DNA of 64,000 nt from CADEED01 sp963711635. GTDB taxonomy: Bacteria > Pseudomonadota > Gammaproteobacteria > Steroidobacterales > Steroidobacteraceae. A program made the position numbers and the translations under genes. This document shows positions 1-8,103 of the stretch, piece after piece. Location of the stretch: NCBI GenBank assembly GCA_963711635.1, contig CAVQEZ010000007.1, positions 47,659-111,658 of the forward strand, read 5' to 3'. Position 1 is the first letter of the stretch. Each line of letters opens with the position of its first letter. The notes beneath the pieces were generated by a model. That model did not search any database. It saw only the letters and a list, made by a program, of their open reading frames with translations, and was not told where the DNA came from.

Positions 1-306
1 ATCTCGCGCGTCACCTCCAGCAAGTACATGCACACGCCGCGCGGCGTGTTCGAGCTCAAGTATTTCTTTTCGAGCCAGGTCGAGGCCGCCGATGGCGGCG
101 GCGCCTCCTCGACCGCGGTGCGCGCCAAGATCCGCAAGCTCATCAAGGAAGAGGACTCCGGCAATCCGCTGTCCGACAGCCGCATCGCCGAGCTGCTCTC
201 GGGTGAAGGCATCGCCGTCGCGCGCCGCACCGTCGCCAAATACCGCGAGGCGCTCGGACTCGCGCCTTCGAACGAACGCAAGGCAAAGGCTGCGATGTCC
301 AAGTAA
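1..306 (+). CDS. rpoN: RNA polymerase sigma-54 factor, C-terminal fragment
   Basis: This is the last 101 codons of sigma-54, which directs RNA polymerase to -24/-12 promoters and needs an AAA+ activator to open them. The gene is cut by the window edge and read in frame 1. The signature RpoN box ARRTVAKYRE lies at residues 74-83 of the fragment and ends the DNA-binding domain. The upstream stretch with HTPRGVFELKYFFS is also typical of the family C-terminus. It is followed after 45 bp by hpf, the usual order in Gammaproteobacteria. No frameshift is visible in the part present. Confidence 0.94.
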   Translation: MSRVTSSKYMHTPRGVFELKYFFSSQVEAADGGGASSTAVRAKIRKLIKEEDSGNPLSDSRIAELLSGEGIAVARRTVAKYREALGLAPSNERKAKAAMSK

Positions 307-351
307 AGACAAGGCAAAGTGAAGTAGATAGGCCAAAAAAGGAGACGAATC

Positions 352-682
352 ATGCAATTGTCGCTTTCCGGTCATCATGTCGAAGTAACCCCGTCGATGC
401 GCTCTTACGTGGAGAAGAAACTCGAGCGGATTTCGCGTCATTTCGACCACGTAATCGACGTGCATTGCGTCCTGACGGTCGAGAAACTCCGACAAAAGGC
501 CGAAGCCACTTTGCATGTGCGCGGCAACGCCATTCATGCCGACGCCACCGAGGAAAACATGTACACCGCCATCGATCTGCTGGCCGACAAGCTCGACCGC
601 AGCGTGCTCAAGCACAAGGAAAAGAAGGCGGACAAACACGCCGCCGAAGCGCGCAAGGCGCGCGAGGTCACGAGAGGCCTGA
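352..682 (+). CDS. hpf: ribosome hibernation-promoting factor, short type
   Basis: Binds the 30S subunit and promotes 100S ribosome dimers in stationary phase. The start MQLSLSGHHVEVT is preceded by AGGAGA. The RaiA/HPF fold follows, including YVEKKLERISRHFD and the conserved TVEKLRQKAEATLH. The length (about 109 aa) fits short Hpf, which lacks the long C-terminal dimerisation domain. The frame stays open past the expected end and runs into rapZ. One extra base near 672 would restore a stop at 680-682, giving a short acidic end and a 9-bp gap to rapZ. The exact end is therefore inferred. Confidence 0.88.
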
Positions 683-691
683 CCGCATCAC

Positions 692-1681
692 ATGAGACTC
701 ATTCTCGTCAGCGGGCTGTCGGGATCCGGCAAGAGCGTGGCGTTGCACATGCTCGAAGACGCCGGGTTCTACTGCGTGGACAACATCCCGGCGGCCCTGC
801 TGAAGCCCTTCATCTCCCACACGCTGCGCAACAACGAGGCGCAGTACTCGCGCGCGGCCGTGGGAGTCGATGCGCGCAATGCGGCCGGCGGAAATCGAAA
901 CCGTGCCGCCGCTCATCGAGGAGCTCAAGAAGAGCGGCATCCAGTGCGAAATCGTCTTCCTGCTCGCGAACGACGACGAGCTGCTGCGGCGATTCGCCGA
1001 GACCCGGCGCAAGCATCCGATCAGCACGGATCACGTGTCGCTCAAGGAAGCCATCGCCATCGAGCGGCGGCTGCTCGAGCCCATCCTCAACGCGGCGGAC
1101 CTGGTCATCGACACCTCGCGCATGGGCGTTCACGACCTGCGCGAGCTCATCAGCCAGCGCGTGGAAAAGCGCAGCGCGGCGCGCCTCTCGCTGCTGGTCG
1201 AGTCCTTCGGCTTCAAGAACGGCATTCCGGGCGACGCCGACTTCGTGTTCGACGCGCGCGTCGCTGCCGAACCCTTACTGGGACCCGTCGCTGCGCGCGC
1301 TCACGGGCCGTGATCCGGACGTCATCCGCTTCCTCGAGGCGCAGCGCAGCGTGCCGCGGCTGCATGGAAGACATCCTGCAGTTCGTCGCCGCGCGCATCC
1401 CCGAGCACCAGGCCGCCAACCGCCGCTATCTCACCATCGCCATCGGCTGCACCGGCGGCCGCCACCGCTCCGTGTATCTCGCCGAACGCATCGCCGAGCG
1501 CCTCTCGCAAAACTATCCCGTGGTCGCCATCCGCCACAACTCTCTCGGCGAAATGCGCTCCATCACGCCGCGCCCCCACCCTCGCCGGCACACAGAGCAG
1601 CTCCGTCGCCTGAGCAGACGCTCGCGTCTCGCTTCTCTTTTCCACCGCGGCGTGCAACGTGGAGATTCGTTGATTTCCTAG
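692..1681 (+). CDS. rapZ: RNase adapter protein RapZ (P-loop), frameshifted
   Basis: RapZ binds nucleotide and, in enterobacteria, targets small RNA GlmZ to RNase E to control GlmS and thus amino-sugar supply. The start MRLILVSGLSGSGKS contains the Walker A motif GLSGSGKS. Later blocks include CEIVFLLANDDELLRRFAET, LPNPYWDPSLRALTG and the C-terminal CTGGRHRSVYLAE. These blocks lie in different frames. Single extra bases near 883, 1,265 and 1,357 would join them into one protein of about 285-300 aa. The true stop may precede 1,681, because the last codons run into the inverted-repeat element starting near 1,661. ptsN, often between hpf and rapZ, is absent here. Confidence 0.9.
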   Translation: MRLILVSGLSGSGKSVALHMLEDAGFYCVDNIPAALLKPFISHTLRNNEAQYSRAAVGVDARNAAGGNRNRAAAHRGAQEERHPVRNRLPARERRRAAAAIRRDPAQASDQHGSRVAQGSHRHRAAAARAHPQRGGPGHRHLAHGRSRPARAHQPARGKAQRGAPLAAGRVLRLQERHSGRRRLRVRRARRCRTLTGTRRCARSRAVIRTSSASSRRSAACRGCMEDILQFVAARIPEHQAANRRYLTIAIGCTGGRHRSVYLAERIAERLSQNYPVVAIRHNSLGEMRSITPRPHPRRHTEQLRRLSRRSRLASLFHRGVQRGDSLIS

Positions 1682-1995
1682 GAAACGGAGACGGGTTCGC
1701 GTGCCCTGCCGATGCCCATGCGAAGGACATATGCGCATGGATGAGCGAGCGGGCCGGGTGCTTCCGGACTCAACGGCACTGAGCCGCCTCTCCGTGCAAC
1801 AATCCACTCTCGCTGATCTTTCTTCTCTTACCTCAACGACGAGATGTCGTCGCTGTGGCGGCGGCCTGCAACAGTCACGCCAACTTCACCGAAGGGCCCG
1901 GCGATAGCGAGGCCATCCATGCGCGTGTGGCGTTCGCATCGGGCATCACCACTGCCCAAACCCGTCTCCGATTTCCTAGGAATCAAAGAATCCCC
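1661..1995. repeat. 335-bp inverted-repeat element between rapZ and mgtE
   Basis: The two ends form an imperfect inverted repeat with arms of about 83 bp, 1661-1743 and 1914-1995. Each arm contains the palindromic core TTTCCTAGGAA followed by CGGAGACGGGTT. The inner ends match exactly as GCGCATGGATG and CATCCATGCGC. The loop of about 170 bp has no convincing gene. The terminal core resembles that of the larger element at 14,565-15,390 (CCTAGCAAACGGGGACGG). I infer a non-autonomous element of REP/RAYT type. No transposase gene is present in the window. This stretch also covers the gene-free interval 1,682-2,015. Confidence 0.75.
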
Positions 1996-2015
1996 CCGAT
2001 ACACTCCCGCGCGAA

Positions 2016-3375
2016 ATGGAAGCGCACGCGCACTCCCCCCAAAGAACGCCGCCTCGCCGCGCTGCGCGGCGCGTTGCGCGAAGGCTCGTGGCGTGGCGCG
2101 GCGCGCATGGTCGCCGCCATGCACCCGGCGGAGATCGCGCAAGCTGATCGAATCGCTGCCGCCCGCGCAGCGCGAAGTGGTGTGGAACTTCGTCGAGCCC
2201 GAAATCGAGGGCGACGTGCTGGTCGAGCTCAGCGAGGACGTGCGCCAGGCGTTCATCGACGGCATGGACGCCGAAGAACTGCTGGCCGCCGCCGAAAACA
2301 TGGAGCTCGACGATCTCGCCGACCTCGTCGGCGACCTGCCCGAAGCCGTGTCGCTGCAGCTCGTCAAGTCCATGGACGCAGCAGGACCGCGAGCGGCTGA
2401 AGACCGTGCTGTCCTACGAGCCGGATACCGCCGGCGGCCTCATGAACACCGACACGGTGAGCGTGCGCGCCGACGTCACCGTGGAAGTGGTGCTGCGCTA
2501 CCTGCGCATGCGCGGCGAGCTGCCCGACAAGACCGACCGGCTGTTCGTGGTCGACCGCAACGACCAGCTATCTGGGCACGCTGGCGCTCACGCGCCTGCT
2601 GACCGAAGACCCGGAAAAACCCGTCGGCGACATCCTCGACGCCGAGGCGCCGCGCATCGCGCCGGAAACCAATGCCCACGAAGTCGCGCAGCTGTTCCAG
2701 GACCGCGACCTGGTGTCGGCCGCCGTGGTCGACGACCAGGGCAAACTGCTCGGCCGCATCACCGTCGACGACGTGGTGGACGTGATCCGCGAGGAAGCCG
2801 CGCACGAAGTCATGTCGGCGGCCGGCCTGCGCGACGAGGAAGACGTGTTCGCGGGCATCTGCCTTCCACGCGCCGCCGCCTGCTGTGGCTGGGCATCAAC
2901 CTGGTCACCGCGTTCCTGGCGGCCGCCGTGGTGAGCCGCTTCGAAGGCACCATCGAAAAAGTCGCGGCGCTGGCCGCGCTCATGCCCATCGTCGCCCGCA
3001 TGGGCGGCATCGCCGGCACGCAGACCGTCACGCTGATCATCCGCGGCATCGCGCTCGGCCAGGTCGAATGGGTGAACGCGCGCTGGCTGCTGTGGAAGGA
3101 GATCGCGGTCGGCGGGCTCAACGGCCTCATCTGGGCCGTCGATCGTCGGCAGCGTCACCATCGTCTGGTACGGCACCTGGAAAATCGCCGCGATCATCGC
3201 GGCCGCCACGCTGATCAACCTGCTGTGCGCCGCCGCCGTCGGCGTGATCGTGCCGTTGCTGCTGCGGCGCATGCGCATCGACCCGGCGCTGTCGGCCGGC
3301 GTGATCCTGACCACGTTCACCGACTGCATCGGCTTCGCGACGTTGCTCGGCCTCGGCGCGTTGTTTCTGACCTGA
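2016..3375 (+). CDS. mgtE: magnesium transporter MgtE, frameshifted
   Basis: Mg2+ channel/transporter of the inner membrane. The expected domains appear in order but in different frames. First is the N-terminal helical domain (RMVAAMHPAEIA, LEDLADLVGDLPEA-like). Next come paired CBS domains (YEPDTAGGLMNT and VVDDQGKLLGRITVDDVVDV). Last is the five-helix membrane domain with GGIAGTQTVTLIIRGIALG. Extra bases are apparent near 2,036 (a C run), 2,140, 2,383, 2,571, 2,865 and 3,140. The start at 2016 is chosen because MEAHAHSP joins naturally to KERRLAAL if one C is removed. The stop is TGA at 3373-3375. In many Gammaproteobacteria mgtE closes the rpoN/PTS-Ntr locus, as here. Confidence 0.92.
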
Positions 3376-3387
3376 GCGGAGCCTGGC

Positions 3388-4094
3388 TCAGGAGAATTCG
3401 TGCAGCGTCGACGGCGGCGCCTCGGCCGCGAGGTCGAGGAATGCCAGCGCCAGCAGATAACCGCGCTGGCGTCGAACTCGCGGAACGGTCCAACGCGTGC
3501 GCCTGCGGATCGCTGGCGCGCTCGAAGCCAATGCCAGCCGGCGTCGAATGTGAAGGCTCATGCTGTCGAGGCCACCGGCAAGGCCTTCGCCCACGGCCTT
3601 GAGATAGGCCTCCTTGAGCGTCCACAGCCTGAGGAAGCGCCGCGGCTGATGCTCCCGGCGCGAGCGCATGCAGCGCGGCCACCTCGCGTTCCGAAAAGTA
3701 CCGTTCGTGCCACCGGCAGCGGCGCCGGCTTGTCGAGCGCCTCGACGTCGATACCAATGTGCGCGACCCGACCCGCGGCCATGACCACCAGCCCAGGCGT
3801 GTGTGCGAGATTGAAATTCAGCCCGTCGGCATCGAAGGGCGGCGCCAGCGAGGGCCGGCCGGACTCGCCGCGCACGAAGCGCCAGTCGCGCGGCGCAATG
3901 CGCGGCAGGTAGCGCGACAGCACTTCCGCTGCAGCGCGCGCGTCAGCAATTGCTGGCGCCGGCCGCTCTCCGTCGCCATGCGGTTGCGTCTTTCGAGCTC
4001 GTCCGGCGCCAGTAGTGAGACGAGGCGTGCGGTCACGACCGGGTCGTCGAGCAGCCCTTCGTGCGCGATCCATACGTCGACGGCATGGCGGCAT
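3388..4094 (-). CDS. 4'-phosphopantetheinyl transferase, Sfp type, frameshifted
   Basis: Transfers phosphopantetheine from CoA to a serine of acyl or peptidyl carrier proteins. Family motifs seen are IGIDVEALDKPAP (Mg2+-binding GxD) and LRLWTLKEAYLKAVGEG, the W-x-x-KE-x-x-x-K signature. The N-terminal part DVWIAHEGLL and SLLAPDELERRNR is in another frame. Removing one A near 4,085 gives a start MPPAVDVWIAHEG at 4094. Further shifts lie near 3,915, 3,700 and 3,640. The gene lies about 5 bp downstream of the patatin gene, so the two are probably co-transcribed. It converges on mgtE with 12 bp between the stops. Substrate is unknown; no PKS or NRPS is in the window. Confidence 0.87.
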
Positions 4095-4099
4095 TGCGC

Positions 4100-5231
4100 T
4101 CAGGACGAGAAAAGCCACGAGCTCGTCACGCTTGCCCAGCGTGTCGCGGAATCCCAGCTCGATCAGCTCGCGGTATAGCCGGACTCGAACATCAGGTAAC
4201 TGGCGAGCAGGCTGCCCGCGGCGCCGCGCGCGCCGATGATGCCCATCAGCGCGCGCAGCGAAACCGGCAGCGCCTTGATGTGGCGCACGGCGAGCTGCGA
4301 CGGGTCGAGGCTGGGCGCGATCATCAGCGTCCGGATCTGACGCGTGCCGGTCGACTCGCCCGCCACCGCCGAAAGACGGTTGATGCGCGCCAGGTTCTCG
4401 AGGTCGGCGGAAATCTGGTCGCTGAACAGGGTATCCAGCATGTAACCGAACAATTGCCCCGGCGTGGGCGGCGTATCGGAGGCGACGAAACGCGGAACCA
4501 GGTCGAGGTGCGTCGGCCGCACGCCAATGACCAGCAGCCGATCCGCACCGAGATGAATGGCCGGCGACAGCGGCGCCGTCTGGCGCATCGCGCCATCGCC
4601 AAAGAACTCGCCTTGCAGGCAGGTCGGCGGCAAACAGGAAAGGAATGCTGAGGCTGGCCATCAGGTAGTCGAGCGACAGGGGCACGCGCTCGCCGTGGCG
4701 CTGGGCGCGCGACCACTCGCTCACGGTGGTGGCGGCCTCGAAGAACGAAACCGAACGAGCGGTGAAGTAGCTCGTGGAGCACAAGGCCAGCGCCCGCAGG
4801 TCACCGCGTGCCACGTTCTCGCGCACCGCATCGAAATTCGTCACATGCGACAGCAGTTCGCGCAATGGCGAGTTGTCCAGCAGGGACTTGGGCGGGCCCA
4901 TGGCGCCGCCGGTCAGCAGGGACCCCATCCAGCGCCCGCCGGCCTTGATCATGGCCATGGCGTCGGAACGGAACACGTGATTGACGCGGAAATTCGCCCA
5001 GACTTGTTCGATTTCCGAAACGGATTCGTGCCAGCGCACCACGTTCCCGGCGAGGATGCTGGCGGACACCGCGCCTGCCGACGTTCCCACGATGATGGGA
5101 AAAGGCCACTCGGGACGCGGGTGTATGTGGGACAGCGCCTTGAGCACGCCCACCTGGTACGCGGCGCGCGCGCCTCCTCCCGTCAGGATGAGACCGGCAC
5201 GCTTCACGCTGCTAGTATCTGGCTCCCCCAC
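4100..5231 (-). CDS. patatin-like phospholipase, frameshifted
   Basis: Predicted serine lipid acyl hydrolase with the Ser-Asp dyad of the patatin family. The N-terminus has the oxyanion loop LTGGGARAAYQVG, then the nucleophile elbow GTSAGA in FPIIVGTSAGAVSASILAG. The Asp motif DGA appears in FGDGAMRQTAPLSPAIHLGA. The C-terminal block ESGYTASL and ELIELGFRDTLGKRDEL continues to an inferred TGA at 4100-4102. A frame change occurs near 4,640, between the DLPAR region and the DGA block. Alternative starts are GTG at 5231 or GTG at 5207. The gene is divergent from bcp; both starts lie within about 30-50 bp, so the promoters overlap. Confidence 0.88.
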
Positions 5232-5258
5232 GATGCTTACTCTCTCACGGAGAACGAC

Positions 5259-5809
5259 ATGCTGGCACTTCGACGGACCTTGGTCATCGCGACGCTCGCG
5301 GTGGCCGCAAGTGTATGCGCAGGTGAACCCGTCGACGGCACCCGCCGAGGGCACGGCCGCCCCGGACTTCAAACTACAGGATCAGAAGGGCGAGTGGCAT
5401 ACGCTCAAACAATACAAGGGCAAGTGGGTGGTGCTCTACTTCTACCCCAAGGACGACACTGCCGGGCTGCACCACCCAGGCCTGTGAGCTGCGCGACAAC
5501 ATCTTCGCGTTCAAGAAGGCGGATGCGGTCATCCTCGGCGTCAGCGCGGACGACGTGGTCTCGCACAAGAAATTTGCCGAGAACCACAGTCTGCCGTTCG
5601 ACATCCTCGCCGATCCCAACAAGGAAGCCATCAAGAAGTACGGCGTCCTGTGGAGCCCGAAGGAAGGCATCGAGCTGGCCAGCCGCCAGACCTACCTGAT
5701 CGGACCCGACGGCAAGATCGTCAAGCACTGGGACAAGGTCGATCCGAAAGGTCATTCGGACATGGTGCTCGCCGAGATCAAGGCGCACCCGCCTACCAAG
5801 GCCAGCTGA
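5259..5809 (+). CDS. bcp: thioredoxin-dependent thiol peroxidase Bcp/PrxQ with signal peptide
   Basis: Peroxiredoxin that reduces H2O2 and organic peroxides. Residues 1-22 form a Sec-type signal peptide (MLALRRTLVIATLAVAASVCA), so the enzyme is probably periplasmic; most Bcp proteins are cytoplasmic. The core has APDFKLQDQKGEWHTL and YFYPKDDT. The catalytic segment is broken by one extra G near 5,465. Removing it gives AGCTTQACELRD, with peroxidatic and resolving cysteines five residues apart as in E. coli Bcp. The rest, from SHKKFAENHSLPFDILAD to the stop, is intact. AGGA-like sequence CACGGAGA precedes the start. Confidence 0.91.
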
Positions 5810-5829
5810 CGCGGGAAATCGCCGGCAGG

Positions 5830-5850
5830 GAGGTGGCCGAAAGCCACCTC
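5830..5850. terminator. hairpin between convergent bcp and DUF2846 gene
   Basis: A perfect 8-bp stem GAGGTGGC / GCCACCTC encloses the loop CGAAA. It lies just after the bcp stop and just before the stop of the opposing gene, a position suited to a bidirectional terminator. The T-tract is weak, so factor-independent termination is only inferred. Confidence 0.45.
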
Positions 5851-5851
5851 T

Positions 5852-6310
5852 CTACTTACCGTCGTTTCGAAAAGCGGCCTTCGGCTTTTGATAGCGGCAC
5901 TTGGCGATCTCTTCCAGCGCATTCATGGCCGGCTGTTCTGACAGCATCCAGCGCACATCCTTGATTCCGGAACCCAGACTGACCCCGACTCGGAAATAGT
6001 ACGTCCGGCCTGCGGCGAACCGTATCTCGGCGCCGGTGCGCTCATCCGCCAGGTAGAGGCTCTTTCGATGCTCCAGCGTGTGCAACCCCTCCGGGATGTG
6101 CAGCCAGGTGTAACCGCGGGTGCCGAGATTCACGACCGGCTTGTCATCGAGATAGATCGCGGCACCCTGATTCCCTTGTTGATAGTTGTAGGCGCGGTAG
6201 ATGTAGACGAGCACCTTGCCGACGGGTGCTGCCGGGGCTTCGGTGAATCCAGCCGCGACCGCGCCTCCCGAAAGGGTGAGCACCAACAATGCAGTCCAGA
6301 CTCTCTTCAT
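5852..6310 (-). CDS. secreted DUF2846-like protein
   Basis: 152-residue protein with a Sec signal peptide (MKRVWTALLVLTLSGGAVAA). The body has VLVYIYRAYNY, YLDDKPVVNL, YTWLHIPEGLHTL and GRTYYFRVGV. This is the pattern of DUF2846 domains: small beta-rich envelope proteins of unknown function with a 'very short side chain, cofactor-free' look. It is the last gene of a minus-strand run of four small exported proteins (5,852-8,025). A second DUF2846-like gene sits about 75 bp upstream. The reading frame is intact. Biochemical role is not known. Confidence 0.72.
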   Translation of the reverse strand: MKRVWTALLVLTLSGGAVAAGFTEAPAAPVGKVLVYIYRAYNYQQGNQGAAIYLDDKPVVNLGTRGYTWLHIPEGLHTLEHRKSLYLADERTGAEIRFAAGRTYYFRVGVSLGSGIKDVRWMLSEQPAMNALEEIAKCRYQKPKAAFRNDGK

Positions 6311-6383
6311 CGGATCTCCCCTTTCACGAAGAATTCGACAGCGTCGAATCGCCCGGCGCCTGCGCGCCGGGCGATCGATGTCG

Positions 6384-6857
6384 CTATTTCTTCTCTTCCT
6401 TGTCGTCCGGGCCGCCGAGATCCTTGCCCGTGTTGTCCTTGAGTTTTTCCTTCATGCCGTCGTACACCTCCTTGGTGGACGGCGACAGGTTCGGATGACC
6501 GGCGAATACGCCCATCGAAATTCCACCGATGACGTAGTAGGTTTCGCCTGGCTCCACTTCCAGGTTGAGCACGTCCTTGGCCTCCGAGTGCACCACGTAG
6601 GCGTGTTTGCCGGCTGGCACCTGCAGATTGCAGAACGTGCCGCTGGCCAGCTTGCACAACTCGGTGCCGTTCTCACGCACCTTGTAGCGAATGGCCGAGC
6701 CCGCGAACTTCTTTTCGCGGAAGAACACCACCGTGCCGGTGGCGGCAGCGGCCGCATCGCTGGCCGGCGTGGCCGCAGGCGCAGTGTCCTGCGACAGGCC
6801 TACGCAGGGCGCGAATGTCAGGGCAACGAGGCCCAGGCTAATCAACTTTCGATTCAT
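6384..6857 (-). CDS. secreted DUF2846-like protein (second copy)
   Basis: 157-residue exported protein beginning MNRKLISLGLVALTFAPCVG. After an Ala/Pro-rich linker it has GTVVFFREKKFAGSAIRYKV, CNLQVPAGKHAYVVHSEAK and LEVEPGETYYVIGGISMG. It shares with the downstream gene the order 'strand - polar turn - PxGxH - ETYY/RTYY', so the two look like paralogues. The C-terminus is charged (PDDKEEKK). The start at 6857 was preferred over longer in-frame starts because it yields the signal peptide and follows GGGAGAG. It overlaps the end of the upstream gene by 20 bp, suggesting one transcript. Confidence 0.7.
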   Translation of the reverse strand: MNRKLISLGLVALTFAPCVGLSQDTAPAATPASDAAAAATGTVVFFREKKFAGSAIRYKVRENGTELCKLASGTFCNLQVPAGKHAYVVHSEAKDVLNLEVEPGETYYVIGGISMGVFAGHPNLSPSTKEVYDGMKEKLKDNTGKDLGGPDDKEEKK

Positions 6858-7413
6858 GCTCTCCTCCCGTGATCGTTTCTTCGGTTTGCACAGTCGGCGG
6901 CGGTGTCGGCGACACCACCATCGGAAGCTTGAATTCGAGTGCCGTCTTGGCGGTGCCAAGGGTTTCGGGCGGCACGGTGATCACACCGCCTTTCACGAAC
7001 ATCGCGAATGGGCCGATGACCATGCTGGCCGCGAGGGAATTGTTGGTCTGATCCTTGCCGACCACGCCCAGCGCGAAGGATCGCAGCCGGATGTCGAGGT
7101 CGCCGACGCGCACGAAACGCGCCACGAGGATGAGCTCGCCGGCCTTGCCACCCGCACCGGATTTCGCGGCGTGCACGACCTCGCCTTCTCCCGCGCTGCC
7201 GGCCGGAATGACCAGCGCGTCACCCACGCGCACATCTTCGGCCACGGTGATCCTGAAACGGTCGCCGGGCTTGTTCTTGTTGGACGAAATCGTTTCCTCG
7301 AGCCGCACGATGACCGGCGTCAGTGCCGGAACCGTCACCCGCGAATCGGGTTCCTGTGCGAAGCCCATCGCCGGGACCATTGCGGCGAGCAGCGAGACAG
7401 ACCTAGCAAACAT
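6838..7413 (-). CDS. hypothetical exported protein
   Basis: 191 residues with a signal peptide (MFARSVSLLAAMVPAMGFAQ). The mature part contains VIVRLEETISSNKNKPGDRF, VIPAGSAGEGEVVHAAKSG and ITVPPETLGTAKT. The 'valid G-D-x-F-x-x-x-V, P-x-G-x-x-x-G' arrangement resembles secreted proteins with a conserved 'LxxxISSkxxKxGDxFxxxV' stretch, but I cannot name a family with certainty. It lies in the four-gene run of small exported proteins. Its 3' end overlaps the next gene by 20 bp, and the frame is intact. Confidence 0.62.
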   Translation of the reverse strand: MFARSVSLLAAMVPAMGFAQEPDSRVTVPALTPVIVRLEETISSNKNKPGDRFRITVAEDVRVGDALVIPAGSAGEGEVVHAAKSGAGGKAGELILVARFVRVGDLDIRLRSFALGVVGKDQTNNSLAASMVIGPFAMFVKGGVITVPPETLGTAKTALEFKLPMVVSPTPPPTVQTEETITGGEHESKVD

Positions 7414-7449
7414 GCGGCGCAGTATAGGGGCATCGACGCCGGATCAGGC

Positions 7450-8025
7450 CTACCGCTTGGCGCTGGTCTTGGCGCCGCCGGTCGCATCGGCCTTGTACTG
7501 CCCGACGACTTCCTTCGCAAACGCCTCGTAAAGCCAGCCGGTGCGCGTCGCATCCTGCCCGCCGGCGAAACCGCCGAGCGCGTACGAAGCCGTCACGGAG
7601 AATTTGTCGAGCACCTTGCCCGTGGCGTCCTTGACGACGACGTCGCCCTCGACGGCGTCATTGCCCGACATGGCTCCCCACATGATGGCGTTGAACGTGG
7701 AGCGCACGCGGACGCGCGTCACGACGACATCCATGGCCAGGCCGCCCTGCCCGCTCTGGGCCAACATCCGTTCCGCGTTCAGTGCCTGCTGGATGCTGCC
7801 CCTCAGGAGTTCCGGGCTGAACTTCTTCTTGGCAGCCTCGATCTTGGCAATTGCTTCCGGGGTCGCGGATACATTGATCTGGCCGATCGGCGCTTCGGCC
7901 GACGGCTTGAAGGCGGCTTTTTTTTGTCCATCGGCGCGCTTCACGCCCGATGCGCATCCGACCATCGCCAGCACGACGCACAGCGCCGCGGTGAATCTCA
8001 GAGCATTGGCAGCCTTCGAAATCAT
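7450..8025 (-). CDS. lipoprotein, DUF4410-like
   Basis: 191-residue predicted lipoprotein. The signal peptide ends in the lipobox VGCAS, with Cys24 as the lipidation site. The mature protein has IGQINVSATPEAIAKIEAAK, MDVVVTRVRVRSTFNAIMWG, GDVVVKDATGKVLDKFSV and a Lys-rich C-terminus. The DUF4410-type pattern (a beta-strand parameter, then 'a short membrane-near Ala/Gly segment', then a 'D-x-x-G-K' strand) fits, but the assignment is tentative. It is the first gene of the minus-strand group of four envelope genes. A poly-T run near 7,920 codes for Lys-Lys without breaking the frame. Confidence 0.63.
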   Translation of the reverse strand: MISKAANALRFTAALCVVLAMVGCASGVKRADGQKKAAFKPSAEAPIGQINVSATPEAIAKIEAAKKKFSPELLRGSIQQALNAERMLAQSGQGGLAMDVVVTRVRVRSTFNAIMWGAMSGNDAVEGDVVVKDATGKVLDKFSVTASYALGGFAGGQDATRTGWLYEAFAKEVVGQYKADATGGAKTSAKR

Positions 8026-8103
8026 GGTCTTGCCTCCCTTATGAGGGCCGTAGATTGGCCCACCCGGGAAGTCAATTCTGAGACGGGGTTGGTGTTTCTG
8101 CGC

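Noticed and set aside
352..1782. Single 476-codon protein from hpf into rapZ
   Set aside because: The first part is Hpf and the later part is rapZ read in shifted frames; an indel hides the hpf stop.
3558..5372. Patatin-phosphopantetheinyl transferase fusion of 604 codons
   Set aside because: The join arises from indels; both genes have their own natural ends near 4,094-4,102.
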